A DNA stretch of 64,000 bases from Pelolinea sp. (GTDB lineage: Bacteria > Chloroflexota > Anaerolineae > Anaerolineales > Anaerolineaceae), in contig JAUYCC010000011.1 in assembly GCA_030692365.1 (NCBI GenBank), positions 1 through 64,000 on the forward strand, in the 5' to 3' direction. Made by a program: the position numbers and the translations under genes. This document shows, piece after piece, positions 1 to 6,879 of this stretch (positions are counted from its first letter, which is position 1; every line of letters starts with the position of its first letter). Under the pieces are notes generated by a model. That model ran no database searches, had not been told where the DNA came from, and worked only from the letters and a program-made list of their open reading frames with translations.

Positions 1-2
1 CT

Positions 3-98
3 TACTATACAACAGAGATAGCATTAAATGACCTGCAAATTTTAGAGGCAATTGAAAAATCTTTAAAAAAAGGAATAAAAGTATCAGTGAACGATTGA
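3..98 (+). CDS. C-terminal fragment of an unidentified protein (5' end outside window)
   Basis: An open frame runs from the window edge to a TGA at 96-98 and gives 31 residues ending in IKVSVND. The stop overlaps the TTG start proposed for the next gene, an arrangement typical of a compact operon. The composition is AT-rich and Lys/Ile-rich like the following gene. No family can be recognised from so short a tail. Confidence 0.4.
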   Translation, partial: YYTTEIALNDLQILEAIEKSLKKGIKVSVND

Positions 99-691
99 AA
101 GTTTTAAAGTTAGTCTGCAATAAATCTGAAGAAATTTTTAAGAATTTTTTTATTACTGGCTATCCTGGCAGTGGGAAAACCACGATTTTCAATAACATTG
201 TAACTGATCTTAAGGAGAACATCCCTGATCTACATTTATATGGATTTATTACCAGAGAAATTAGGGAGGAAGAAAGGCGTATTGGTTTTAGTATAGAGAA
301 TTATGAAGGTAAAAAGGGGATTCTTTCACATATTTATTATAATGACGGCCCTAAGGTGGGAAAATATAGGGTTAATTTAAGAGATTTTGAAAGTGTGGGG
401 ATGAATACTTTGCATCATGCACTAAGAGATTCTGATGTTAAGATAATTGCCATAGATGAAATTGGAAAGATGGAGCTATTTCACCCTGCCTTTTTAAAAA
501 TTATAGAGAGAATCATAGATTCGGATAAAATTGTACTGGCAACTATTTCTTATAAAATAACAAGGCTTATATCAAAGTTTCGAAATAGAAGTGATACTTT
601 AATTTTTAATTTAGAAAATGCTCCAAAAGATACAAGGAAAAGAAAAGAATTAAAAGAGAAAATATTAAAAAGTATCTTAAAAAAGCTCTAA
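95..691 (+). CDS. THEP1-type nucleoside-triphosphatase
   Basis: 198 aa. Residues about 20-30 form a P-loop (ITGYPGSGKTT). A family-typical block GFITREIREEERRIGF follows at about 49-64, then VGKYRVNL and the Walker B segment IIAIDEIGKMEL. This order matches the THEP1 family (NTPase_1), cytosolic enzymes that hydrolyse NTPs to NDPs; the cellular role is unclear. The start is uncertain: TTG at 95 is the only initiator upstream of the P-loop, has no Shine-Dalgarno (SD) sequence, and overlaps the previous stop. The base composition is far more AT-rich than anything right of 3.5 kb. The family is common in archaea and thermophilic bacteria, which suggests foreign DNA. Family call is firm; start and origin are not. 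Confidence 0.8.
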   Translation: MKVLKLVCNKSEEIFKNFFITGYPGSGKTTIFNNIVTDLKENIPDLHLYGFITREIREEERRIGFSIENYEGKKGILSHIYYNDGPKVGKYRVNLRDFESVGMNTLHHALRDSDVKIIAIDEIGKMELFHPAFLKIIERIIDSDKIVLATISYKITRLISKFRNRSDTLIFNLENAPKDTRKRKELKEKILKSILKKL

Positions 692-837
692 ATCAGCAAT
701 TTTAACTTAAAATCTCTATTAGTCCTATTGAGCTTACACCTTTTAAAAACTAGTCATTACCTATAATTATGCCAAACTTAGATTAAGTACCATATAGATT
801 CCCCCCAAATTTATTAACTATTTTTAATGCTTGGTCT

Positions 838-886
838 GGCTCCCCCAAGGTGTGAAATTTCGAACCAAATTTTAAATAAATTGAGA
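838..886 (+). repeat. Intergenic repeat, copy A
   Basis: Roughly 50 bp between the THEP1-type gene and the cation-efflux gene. It shares the core GGCTCCCCCAAG with the second copy (GGCTGCCCCAAG), then an exact TTTCGAACCAA and an A/T-rich tail. Both copies lie in gaps after a gene on the same strand, so a terminator, regulatory element or small dispersed repeat are all possible. The gap 692-997 holds nothing else that I recognise. Confidence 0.5.
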
Positions 887-997
887 AGTTTAAAGGATCT
901 GCTTGGTAATTAAATAGTATAAATGAGTTTTTATAAATATATATTTAAACTCTATATTTCTTGATATAATGTCCTATTATTTTTTATCCATATAAAT

Positions 998-1591
998 ATG
1001 ACCCACGATTTAAGAAAAAAGGCATTTATCTTATCAATAATCACTGTTAGCTATAACATCATTGAGGGAATTGTGTCTATTATGGCTGGCATCTTATCAA
1101 ATAGTATAGCTCTTAAAGGATTTGGTATGGATAGTTTTATAGAGTCAATTTCTGGTGCTGTAATGATCTGGAGATTTAAAAAATTAGATAAAATTACTAA
1201 AGAGGAAGAAGAAAAAGTTGAAAGAATTGCACAAAGGTTTGTCGCAATTTCCTTTTTTATCCTATCAGCTTACATTCTCTATGAATCTATTGCCAAATTA
1301 TATTTTAAGGAAATTTCCAAACCAAGCATATTAGGTCTTGCCATAATCATAATGTCCATTATTGCTATGCCAATTTTATTTTACTTCAAATATAAAACAG
1401 GTGTATCACTTGGAAGTAAAAGCTTAATTGCTGATTCAAAAGAAACCCTTGCATGTCTTTTCTTATCAATAGCAGTTCTCTTAGGTATTACATTAAACTT
1501 TTTCTTCGGATTTTGGCAAGCAGACCCAATTGTGGGTATTGTTATTGCTGTATACTTAATTATAGAGGGTATTTATACTTTGAAAGAGTAA
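998..1591 (+). CDS. Cation diffusion facilitator (CDF)-like membrane protein
   Basis: 197 aa with about five or six hydrophobic segments separated by short charged loops. GFGMDSFIES at about 41-50 and ADSKETLAC near 147-155 correspond to the metal-binding Asp positions in TM2 and TM5 of CDF transporters, which exchange divalent metals for protons. It stops directly after the membrane domain, so the cytoplasmic C-terminal domain of classic CDF proteins is absent; short versions of this kind exist. No SD precedes the ATG. The upstream A/T-rich stretch contains TATA-like sequence that could be an archaeal promoter, but this cannot be settled by eye. Composition matches the THEP1 gene and not the main chromosome. 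Confidence 0.65.
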   Translation: MTHDLRKKAFILSIITVSYNIIEGIVSIMAGILSNSIALKGFGMDSFIESISGAVMIWRFKKLDKITKEEEEKVERIAQRFVAISFFILSAYILYESIAKLYFKEISKPSILGLAIIIMSIIAMPILFYFKYKTGVSLGSKSLIADSKETLACLFLSIAVLLGITLNFFFGFWQADPIVGIVIAVYLIIEGIYTLKE

Positions 1592-1690
1592 GTGTTTAAA
1601 ACTCCTAACAGATTAAAAACTAAGTCAAAAAAGATAACTTAAAAACTTAGATAATGCTATTTAAGACATTGTTGACAAATTTATCTCATG

Positions 1691-1738
1691 GGCTGCCCCA
1701 AGTTACGAACTTTCGAACCAATTTTTTAAAATATTGAT
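1691..1738 (+). repeat. Intergenic repeat, copy B
   Basis: Second copy of the motif at 838-886. It begins GGCTGCCCCAAG, shares TTTCGAACCAA exactly, and ends in an A/T-rich run. It sits about 100 bp downstream of the cation-efflux stop. Everything from 1592 to 1799 apart from this copy is featureless A/T-rich sequence. Confidence 0.5.
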
Positions 1739-1799
1739 TGATTTAAAAAATAAATTAAAATGTTTTTCAAATATAATAATAGATATATAAATTAAATAA

Positions 1800-1979
1800 A
1801 TGGCAAATGGTTTGGCAAGTGTCTATATTACTGAGCAAGGAGGATGGCATGCCTTGTCTAACCGTGAACAAGTAGCACAGTATTTAATGGGTCGCTATAT
1901 TAACAATCAACCAGCCGTATCCTCCTCATTGCAAGTTGCAAGCAGTCATACTGTTTCCAGAATTTATCCTATACATTAG
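1800..1979 (+). CDS. Small ORF, unidentified (59 aa)
   Basis: ATG at 1800, immediately preceded in frame by TAA, reads 59 codons to TAG at 1977. The product begins MANGLASVYI and has balanced composition, unlike the AT-driven Lys/Ile-rich proteins just upstream. GC content rises sharply exactly where the ORF begins. There is no SD and no recognisable family. It could be a real small protein or a remnant of a larger gene at a recombination or assembly junction. Confidence 0.3.
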   Translation: MANGLASVYITEQGGWHALSNREQVAQYLMGRYINNQPAVSSSLQVASSHTVSRIYPIH

Positions 1980-2065
1980 ACTCAATACTTTCGTAATAAA
2001 CCCATATTGGAAAAAAATAACTGATTCTAAAAAGGTAGAAGAAAAAGCATAAAGAAAGATAAAGG

Positions 2066-3004
2066 TTAAGGCCTAAGTAGTCTCACCGTGGAGGACCCAC
2101 CCCAACTCCTAGTGCAAAGCCTATTGCCTGGACGGTGCGCATCCAAGCGAGCCCGCCCAAAGTCTCGATGCCACCACCCAGTCGGCACAAGGTCACTTTT
2201 TACATGTTTTACATATTTTACATATTGACCAAGAAACCATAAGGCATTGTTATCATACCTGTCATTACTTACTTCATTGGTTGTTTCGAGGTGGGTAAGA
2301 AATTTTGTAATAAAATCTTCAAGTGTTTTTCCTGTTTCTCCTTGATAAGCTTGCGTCTGTAATGTTCGTAAGTAATCACGAGGAGAAGAGCCTATTTCTA
2401 ATTGTCTTCTGCCTCCTAATGTCTTTCCTCGGCCTTGTTGAGGCATAATGGGTAAACTTTCAACTAATCCCACAGACCAGCCTGGAACGGCACAAATACG
2501 TCCATTATTGACTACTTCTAATTTGGTCTGTCCCCGATGATTGCTTGAATATTCTTGAGGAAAATATACAAGCTCGTCTGTATCTAGTGCCTGTCTTAAG
2601 GTATCCCATATCCAGACATGTTTTTCGGTATTGACACGAACAGGTATTAAAGGATCAGAAGAAGAACGTCTGGTTTGATAAATTTTTCCTTCTGCTGCGT
2701 GTTTAAGAATAACTGCTTTCATTCGGTCAATAAGAAGGGGTGTTGGCATTGCCATGGGTGTTAATTCTAAACGATCAAACCCTTGTGGAACTTTTCTGCC
2801 TACAAGCTCTCTATTATGAGCAAATAGTTCTACAACCTGTTCTTGGGTTGGTATTGGATACTCTTTTCCATCTATTCCAATCACCCCAATGCTTTCTGAT
2901 TTCGGAAGAAGCGTGAGAATGCCGGTGCTGTTTAAGGTGGTAACGCAACGGGCATATTCCCTTTCAACAGGAAATAACTGTTCTGATTGAGGAGCTCCTT
3001 CCAT
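2066..3004 (-). CDS. Unrecognised protein with GC-rich, possibly variable or frameshifted C-terminus
   Basis: 312 aa; I cannot assign a family. The first ~260 residues are even in composition, including PIPTQEQVVELFAHNRELVG and VPGWSVGLVESLP. A short repeat follows (YVKYVKHVKSD), then a final ~40 residues encoded by an abruptly GC-rich block at about 2080-2180, rich in Trp, Arg and Gly. An alternative frame through that block reads IGFALGVGVGPPR then a stop, which resembles the ends of formylglycine-generating-enzyme/C-type-lectin-like domains, so a frameshift in the last 30 codons is possible. From memory, similar proteins occur in candidate-phylum bacteria; that is unverified. No reverse transcriptase or template repeat is visible nearby. 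Confidence 0.55.
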   Translation of the reverse strand: MEGAPQSEQLFPVEREYARCVTTLNSTGILTLLPKSESIGVIGIDGKEYPIPTQEQVVELFAHNRELVGRKVPQGFDRLELTPMAMPTPLLIDRMKAVILKHAAEGKIYQTRRSSSDPLIPVRVNTEKHVWIWDTLRQALDTDELVYFPQEYSSNHRGQTKLEVVNNGRICAVPGWSVGLVESLPIMPQQGRGKTLGGRRQLEIGSSPRDYLRTLQTQAYQGETGKTLEDFITKFLTHLETTNEVSNDRYDNNALWFLGQYVKYVKHVKSDLVPTGWWHRDFGRARLDAHRPGNRLCTRSWGGSSTVRLLRP

Positions 3005-3122
3005 GTGCGCTGATGCGTCTATAGTTGTTTTGACATACCCTATGATAGCATTTTTTGGTTAGATTGTTCCACCAACCTAATATAATAGATCGGGAAACCA
3101 GTCTTTCCTGGCCTAAAAGTTG

Positions 3123-3140
3123 GGTGCAAATTTGGTGCAA
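3123..3140. repeat. Pair of GGTGCAA direct repeats
   Basis: GGTGCAA occurs at 3123-3129 and 3134-3140, offset by 11 bp (one helical turn), about 115 bp left of the tRNA 3' fragment. Helically phased short repeats beside an attachment site can be integrase or excisionase arm sites; this is speculation. The rest of 3005-3592 contains only the tRNA fragment and A/T-rich leader sequence of the CarD gene. Confidence 0.25.
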
Positions 3141-3254
3141 CTGGGGTAGAAACTGTAGAAGCAGTACACTTTGTGGAAGCTAAAACAACCTGTTTTTACC
3201 CGTAAATTGGCTAAAAACCGGCTATTGCCTTGCCAATTTTGGGACCGCGCATGA

Positions 3255-3296
3255 CTCATAAGCCCTTGGTCGTGAGTTCAAATCTCACTCTCGCCA
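3255..3296 (+). other. 3' half of a tRNA gene with CAT anticodon: candidate attachment site
   Basis: From the anticodon loop CTCATAA (CAT at 3257-3259) the sequence continues through a variable region to a T arm (GTGAG/TTCAAAT/CTCAC) and ends TCTCGCCA, as in a tRNA-Met-like gene. The 5' half is missing: the bases before 3255 pair neither with the anticodon-stem 3' strand nor with the acceptor end. Tyrosine-recombinase elements often integrate at the anticodon or T loop and leave such a duplicated 3' half at their far end. Foreign-looking DNA lies to the left and normal chromosome to the right, which fits. A chimeric contig is the alternative. Confidence 0.6.
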
Positions 3297-3592
3297 TATT
3301 TTTATTTATAGCCCAGTTGATTTGTTTTGAAAGAATATACTCATGCGGATTCATAGAAGCCTTTTTTGTACCAATTTATATTTTGGATTAGTTCCTTTCG
3401 CTAAAGCAATTATATTTCCTTCTGTAATAAAAAATAAGTAAAATCAGTAGATCCTTCCCTCTGTTTGTACGACTTATACCAAGATGTAAGTTATAATTAG
3501 ATAGACTCTTTTATGATGGCTGTGTTCCCCGCGGGGAAAGATCCTATTCAAGCGAACAGGCAACCCGGACTGACAAGAAGGAATTTTTATTT

Positions 3593-4120
3593 ATGCCGAA
3601 AATCACACTCGAACTGGCTGAAGGTGACTGGATCGTACATTCGCGCCACGGTCTCGGCCAGATCACCGGCATGGACAAGAAAGAGCTCTTCGGTGACCGC
3701 AAGGTATTCTACATTGTCAAAACTGAGCTGATCACTTACTGGCTCTCGCTGTCTGAAGTGGATTCCGGGCGGATTCGCCCAGTGGAAACGACCGAAGTGT
3801 TCAGCAAGGCGCTGGAAATTATCGGCAGTGAACCGAAGACCCTGGATAACAACTTCCGCCGGCGGCTGATGCACATCCAGAACCTGGTGGAGGACGCGAC
3901 GCTGCTTTCCAAGGCTGCCCTCATCCGCGATTTGCATGCGCGCGATGTGCAGAAAGATATGCACGTGAACGAAAAGAAGATCCTCGAAAACCTGGAGCGC
4001 CAGTTCGTGAATGAATGGGTGCAGTCCTGCCATATCCCCCAGGAGGAAGCGCGCGCCCAGATGCGCGACGCGTTAAACCGCAGCAGCGTCAACCTGGTGC
4101 ATAAAAAACCGGCTTTTTAA
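3593..4120 (+). CDS. CarD/CdnL-family transcription regulator
   Basis: 175 aa. Residues about 8-65 form the RNA-polymerase interaction domain (GDWIVHSRHGLGQITG, then YWLSLSEVDSGRIRPV), the same fold as the RID of Mfd. The rest is a helical DNA-binding CarD-type tail (RRRLMHIQNL...ALIRDLHARD). Family members bind the RNA polymerase beta subunit and stabilise open promoter complexes; a direct role here is inferred. AAGGA precedes the ATG by 11 nt, and a TATAAT at 3492-3497 could be its -10 box. It is monocistronic, ending in a shared terminator. It is the first gene with the composition of the main chromosome. Confidence 0.85.
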   Translation: MPKITLELAEGDWIVHSRHGLGQITGMDKKELFGDRKVFYIVKTELITYWLSLSEVDSGRIRPVETTEVFSKALEIIGSEPKTLDNNFRRRLMHIQNLVEDATLLSKAALIRDLHARDVQKDMHVNEKKILENLERQFVNEWVQSCHIPQEEARAQMRDALNRSSVNLVHKKPAF

Positions 4121-4140
4121 CGCTTTTGGTTAAACAAAAA

Positions 4141-4163
4141 AGAGCGGCTATTGCGGCCGCTCT
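4141..4163. terminator. Bidirectional rho-independent terminator
   Basis: An 8-bp perfect stem AGAGCGGC/GCCGCTCT with a 7-nt loop. A T-run follows on the + strand, and an A-run precedes it, which gives a T-run on the - strand. It lies between the convergent CarD and lipoprotein genes. Confidence 0.8.
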
Positions 4164-4185
4164 TCACTTTTTAAAGCCAGATTAA

Positions 4186-4221
4186 GCCTGCACCTTGTAC
4201 AGTCTACGCCTGCACCTTGTA
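4186..4221. repeat. 14-bp duplication at the lipoprotein 3' end
   Basis: GCCTGCACCTTGTA occurs at 4186-4199 and again at 4208-4221, offset by 22 bp. The right copy encodes the last residues (YKVQA) of the lipoprotein. The left copy would encode the same residues and a stop in another frame. It looks like a small tandem duplication across the stop codon. Confidence 0.7.
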
Positions 4222-4839
4222 GTTGAAATACACTTCCAGCATAAATGAGCCATCGGGATTTTTAAAGTACCAGCGCGTGACGTAGGTACCGGGGGTGTAG
4301 GGCGCCACGCTGGGCAGGTCAAAGCACCACTTGTCGCCGGGTTTGACCAGGTTGCCGACGTAGAAATATTTTTCATTGCTCCACAGGCGGTTGCCGCTGA
4401 CCCATTCCAGATAATACTTGGTGGTCCAATCGGTGCTGCCGTTATTACCCAGGCAGACGTGGAAGGCGAATTCCTCGCCGACTTTGAAGGTTTTGCCGTC
4501 CATCGGGCTCTGGGTGTTGAATTTGGCTGAATCGCCGAAGTGCTGGACGGTCGGGGTGGGACCGACGGGTTTTGGCGTTTTGGTAGGGATGGATGCATCA
4601 ACGGTAGGCGCCGTGGTAGAGGTGGGCGCAGTGGTGGCGGTGGGTTCAGACGTGGGCGTGGGGGGCATTGCCTGCGCGGTCTGGGTCATGCTGACCATCA
4701 CCGTCTCGGCAACTTGCGTAAAGACCATGTTGGGGTCCAGGGTGGGCTCCGCGGGGGCAGCTTTGCCGCAAGCGGAAAGCACGAGGGCAAATAAAGCCAG
4801 ACCAGACACGCAAGCAATCATTCGGATTTTAGTATTCAT
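4204..4839 (-). CDS. Lipoprotein with NBR1-like FW domain
   Basis: 211 aa. The lipobox LSAC gives Cys24 as the lipidation site. Residues about 55-95 are a Thr/Pro-rich linker. The remainder matches the four-tryptophan (FW, Ig-like) domain: GKTFKVGEEFAFHVCLGNNG, then W residues in STDWTTKYYLEWVSG, VKPGDKWCFDLPSVAPYTPGTY and TRWYFKNPDG. Such extracellular lipoproteins are frequent in Anaerolineae; the ligand is unknown. A strong SD (AAAGGGAG) precedes the ATG, and a TATAAT lies at 4873-4878 on this strand. Confidence 0.8.
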   Translation of the reverse strand: MNTKIRMIACVSGLALFALVLSACGKAAPAEPTLDPNMVFTQVAETVMVSMTQTAQAMPPTPTSEPTATTAPTSTTAPTVDASIPTKTPKPVGPTPTVQHFGDSAKFNTQSPMDGKTFKVGEEFAFHVCLGNNGSTDWTTKYYLEWVSGNRLWSNEKYFYVGNLVKPGDKWCFDLPSVAPYTPGTYVTRWYFKNPDGSFMLEVYFNYKVQA

Positions 4840-5049
4840 ATTGGATCAACTCCCTTTCAGGTTAGTGAAATTATTATAACCGACTGTATACCGCCATTGT
4901 ACCATTCCGGTCAAGGGTACTATTTTCTGGAAAAGACCCTTAAGGTTCTTATTAATATAGGATGGACGATACAGATGAGTGCATACATCTGACAATTTCA
5001 ATGGTTCAAAGTCATGAGTAAGCCTTTGGGGTCTCTAATAACCCTTTTC

Positions 5050-6879
5050 TTACTCCGTTTCAGTTGCTACTTTTGGCTCTTCCTTGAAGATATTGTAGGC
5101 ATCTTCGCGTTCGGCACGGAACTGCTGGGTGTAGAGTTTGTAATACTTACCTTGCAAGCGCAGCAGCTCGGCGTGGCTGCCCATTTCGGTGATCTGCCCG
5201 TCCTCAATGACCAGGATGCGGTCGGCGCGTTTGATGGTTGAAAGGCGGTGGGCGATGATGAAGCTGGTGCGGCCCTGCATAATGGCTTCCATGCCGTCCT
5301 GTATCAGGGATTCGGTGATGGTATCCACCGATGAAGTGGCTTCATCCATGATGAAAACCTCCGGGTCCGAAAGCACCGCGCGCGCCAGGCTGATGAGCTG
5401 CTTTTGCCCGACCGAGAGCAGCACGCCGCCTTCGCCCACCGGTTCATCATATCCTTTTTCAAAATGGCTGATGAATTTGTGCGCGCCGGTCAGTTTGGCC
5501 GCTTTCTCGATCTCTTCATTGGTGGCTTTCAGCCGCCCGTAGGCGATGTTCTCGCGGATGGTGCCCGAGAAGAGATGCGGCGTCTGCAGCACAACGCCGA
5601 TGCGCGACTGGATGGCTTCCAGCGATAGGTCGGTGTAGTCATTCCTACCGATGAGGATGCGCCCGCGCCTGGGCTCATAGAAGCGGCACAGCAGGTTGAC
5701 GATGGTGGTCTTGCCGCCGCCGGTGGAACCCACCAGGGCGATGGTCTCGCCGGGTTTCACATGCAGGTTGAGGTCCTTGATGACCGGCATTTCGTCTTCA
5801 TACCAGAAATGAACATGCTCGAAAGTGATATCGCCGCGGATGGACCCCGGATCGATGGCGTTGGGTTTGTTCTGGATCTCGGGCGGGGTATCCACCAGGT
5901 GGAAGATGCGCTCGGCGGAAGCCAGGGAACGCTGCATCTCGGCGAACACGCGCGCCAGGTCCTGGATGGGCCACATCATGAAGGTCATATAAGAAAGGAA
6001 AGCCTGTATGCCGCCAATAGTAATGCCTTCGAAATTGACCTGCGCGCCGCTGTACCAGATGATGCCGCCAATGGCGAAGGCGGAAATGATCTGCACAATG
6101 GGCAGGAAAAGCGCGCTCAACCAGGCGGCGCGGTAGCCGGCCGTGTACATCTCGCCGGTCTCCAGCTTGAATTCACCCAGATTGCCGTCTTCGCGCCCCA
6201 GCGCCTTGACCACACGTACGCCGCTGATGTTTTCGTTGTAGGAGGCAGTGATGCGCGAATTGATCTTCCGTACCTTGCGGACTTGCTTGAGAATGCGTTT
6301 GCGGAACTGCACCGCCGCGTAGATCAGCACGGGAATGATGGCAAGCACGATCAGCGCCAGCTGCCAGTTGATTGCGAACATAAACGCCAGCGTGGTGGCG
6401 ATGTTTACTACACCCCAGGTGGAGTCGATCAAGCCCCAGGTGACCAGCTCGGCCACGCGTTCGGTGTCGTTGGTCACGCGCGACATGATCCAGCCCACCG
6501 GCGTGCGGCTGTAATAAGAAAGCGAAAGCGTCTGCAGGTGGTTGAAGAGCATGCGGCGCATGTCGTAGCGTACGCGCTCGCCCATTACGCCTGCTAGAAA
6601 CACAAAGGTGAAAATACCGGCCGACTGCACCAGGATCATGGAGGCGTAACGGATAAGGATGCGCACCAGAGCGTCCACATCGCCTTTCAGAATACCCTGA
6701 TCAATGATTTCCTTGCTGAGGAAGGTGAAATACGCGTCTAGGATCGACACGATGATGATGGTGACGATGAACCCGGCCACCCACACCCAGTGCTGGCGCA
6801 GCAGCTCAAAGATGCGCTTGAGGACGCCGCCGCTCACTTCGCCGGTAAAATCATCTTCTTCAAAATAATCAGACGGCAC
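5050..6879 (-). CDS. ABC exporter half-transporter, subunit with degenerate signature
   Basis: 609 aa from a GTG at 6879 preceded by GAGGAG; the frame stays open further upstream, but that part reads through the partner gene and is not coding. An N-terminal ABCB-type membrane domain with six hydrophobic segments is followed by the ATPase domain: Walker A GSTGGGKTT, signature LSVGQKQLISLARA, Walker B VFIMDEATSSVD with the catalytic Glu. The signature departs from LSGGQ, as in the second subunit of heterodimeric exporters such as TM287/288 or BmrCD. It overlaps the preceding gene by 11 bp, so the two are translationally coupled. Substrate unknown; drugs or lipids are typical. The 210 bp downstream (4840-5049) hold no gene. 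Confidence 0.85.
   Translation of the reverse strand: MPSDYFEEDDFTGEVSGGVLKRIFELLRQHWVWVAGFIVTIIIVSILDAYFTFLSKEIIDQGILKGDVDALVRILIRYASMILVQSAGIFTFVFLAGVMGERVRYDMRRMLFNHLQTLSLSYYSRTPVGWIMSRVTNDTERVAELVTWGLIDSTWGVVNIATTLAFMFAINWQLALIVLAIIPVLIYAAVQFRKRILKQVRKVRKINSRITASYNENISGVRVVKALGREDGNLGEFKLETGEMYTAGYRAAWLSALFLPIVQIISAFAIGGIIWYSGAQVNFEGITIGGIQAFLSYMTFMMWPIQDLARVFAEMQRSLASAERIFHLVDTPPEIQNKPNAIDPGSIRGDITFEHVHFWYEDEMPVIKDLNLHVKPGETIALVGSTGGGKTTIVNLLCRFYEPRRGRILIGRNDYTDLSLEAIQSRIGVVLQTPHLFSGTIRENIAYGRLKATNEEIEKAAKLTGAHKFISHFEKGYDEPVGEGGVLLSVGQKQLISLARAVLSDPEVFIMDEATSSVDTITESLIQDGMEAIMQGRTSFIIAHRLSTIKRADRILVIEDGQITEMGSHAELLRLQGKYYKLYTQQFRAEREDAYNIFKEEPKVATETE

Noticed and set aside
1-1800. Defence island
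   Set aside because: THEP1-type NTPase and a CDF-like transporter are housekeeping-type genes; no nuclease, toxin or sensor accompanies them.
2066-3004. Complete diversity-generating retroelement
   Set aside because: Only a possible target protein is present. No reverse transcriptase, accessory gene or template repeat can be seen on either side, so a system call is not supported.
3220-3296. Intact tRNA-Met gene
   Set aside because: The bases upstream of the anticodon loop pair neither with the anticodon stem nor with the 3' acceptor strand, so only the 3' half is present.
5761-6597. 278-codon open frame antisense to the ABC exporter gene
   Set aside because: It mirrors a strongly conserved ATPase/permease coding region and has no family-like motifs; it is a product of GC-rich third positions.
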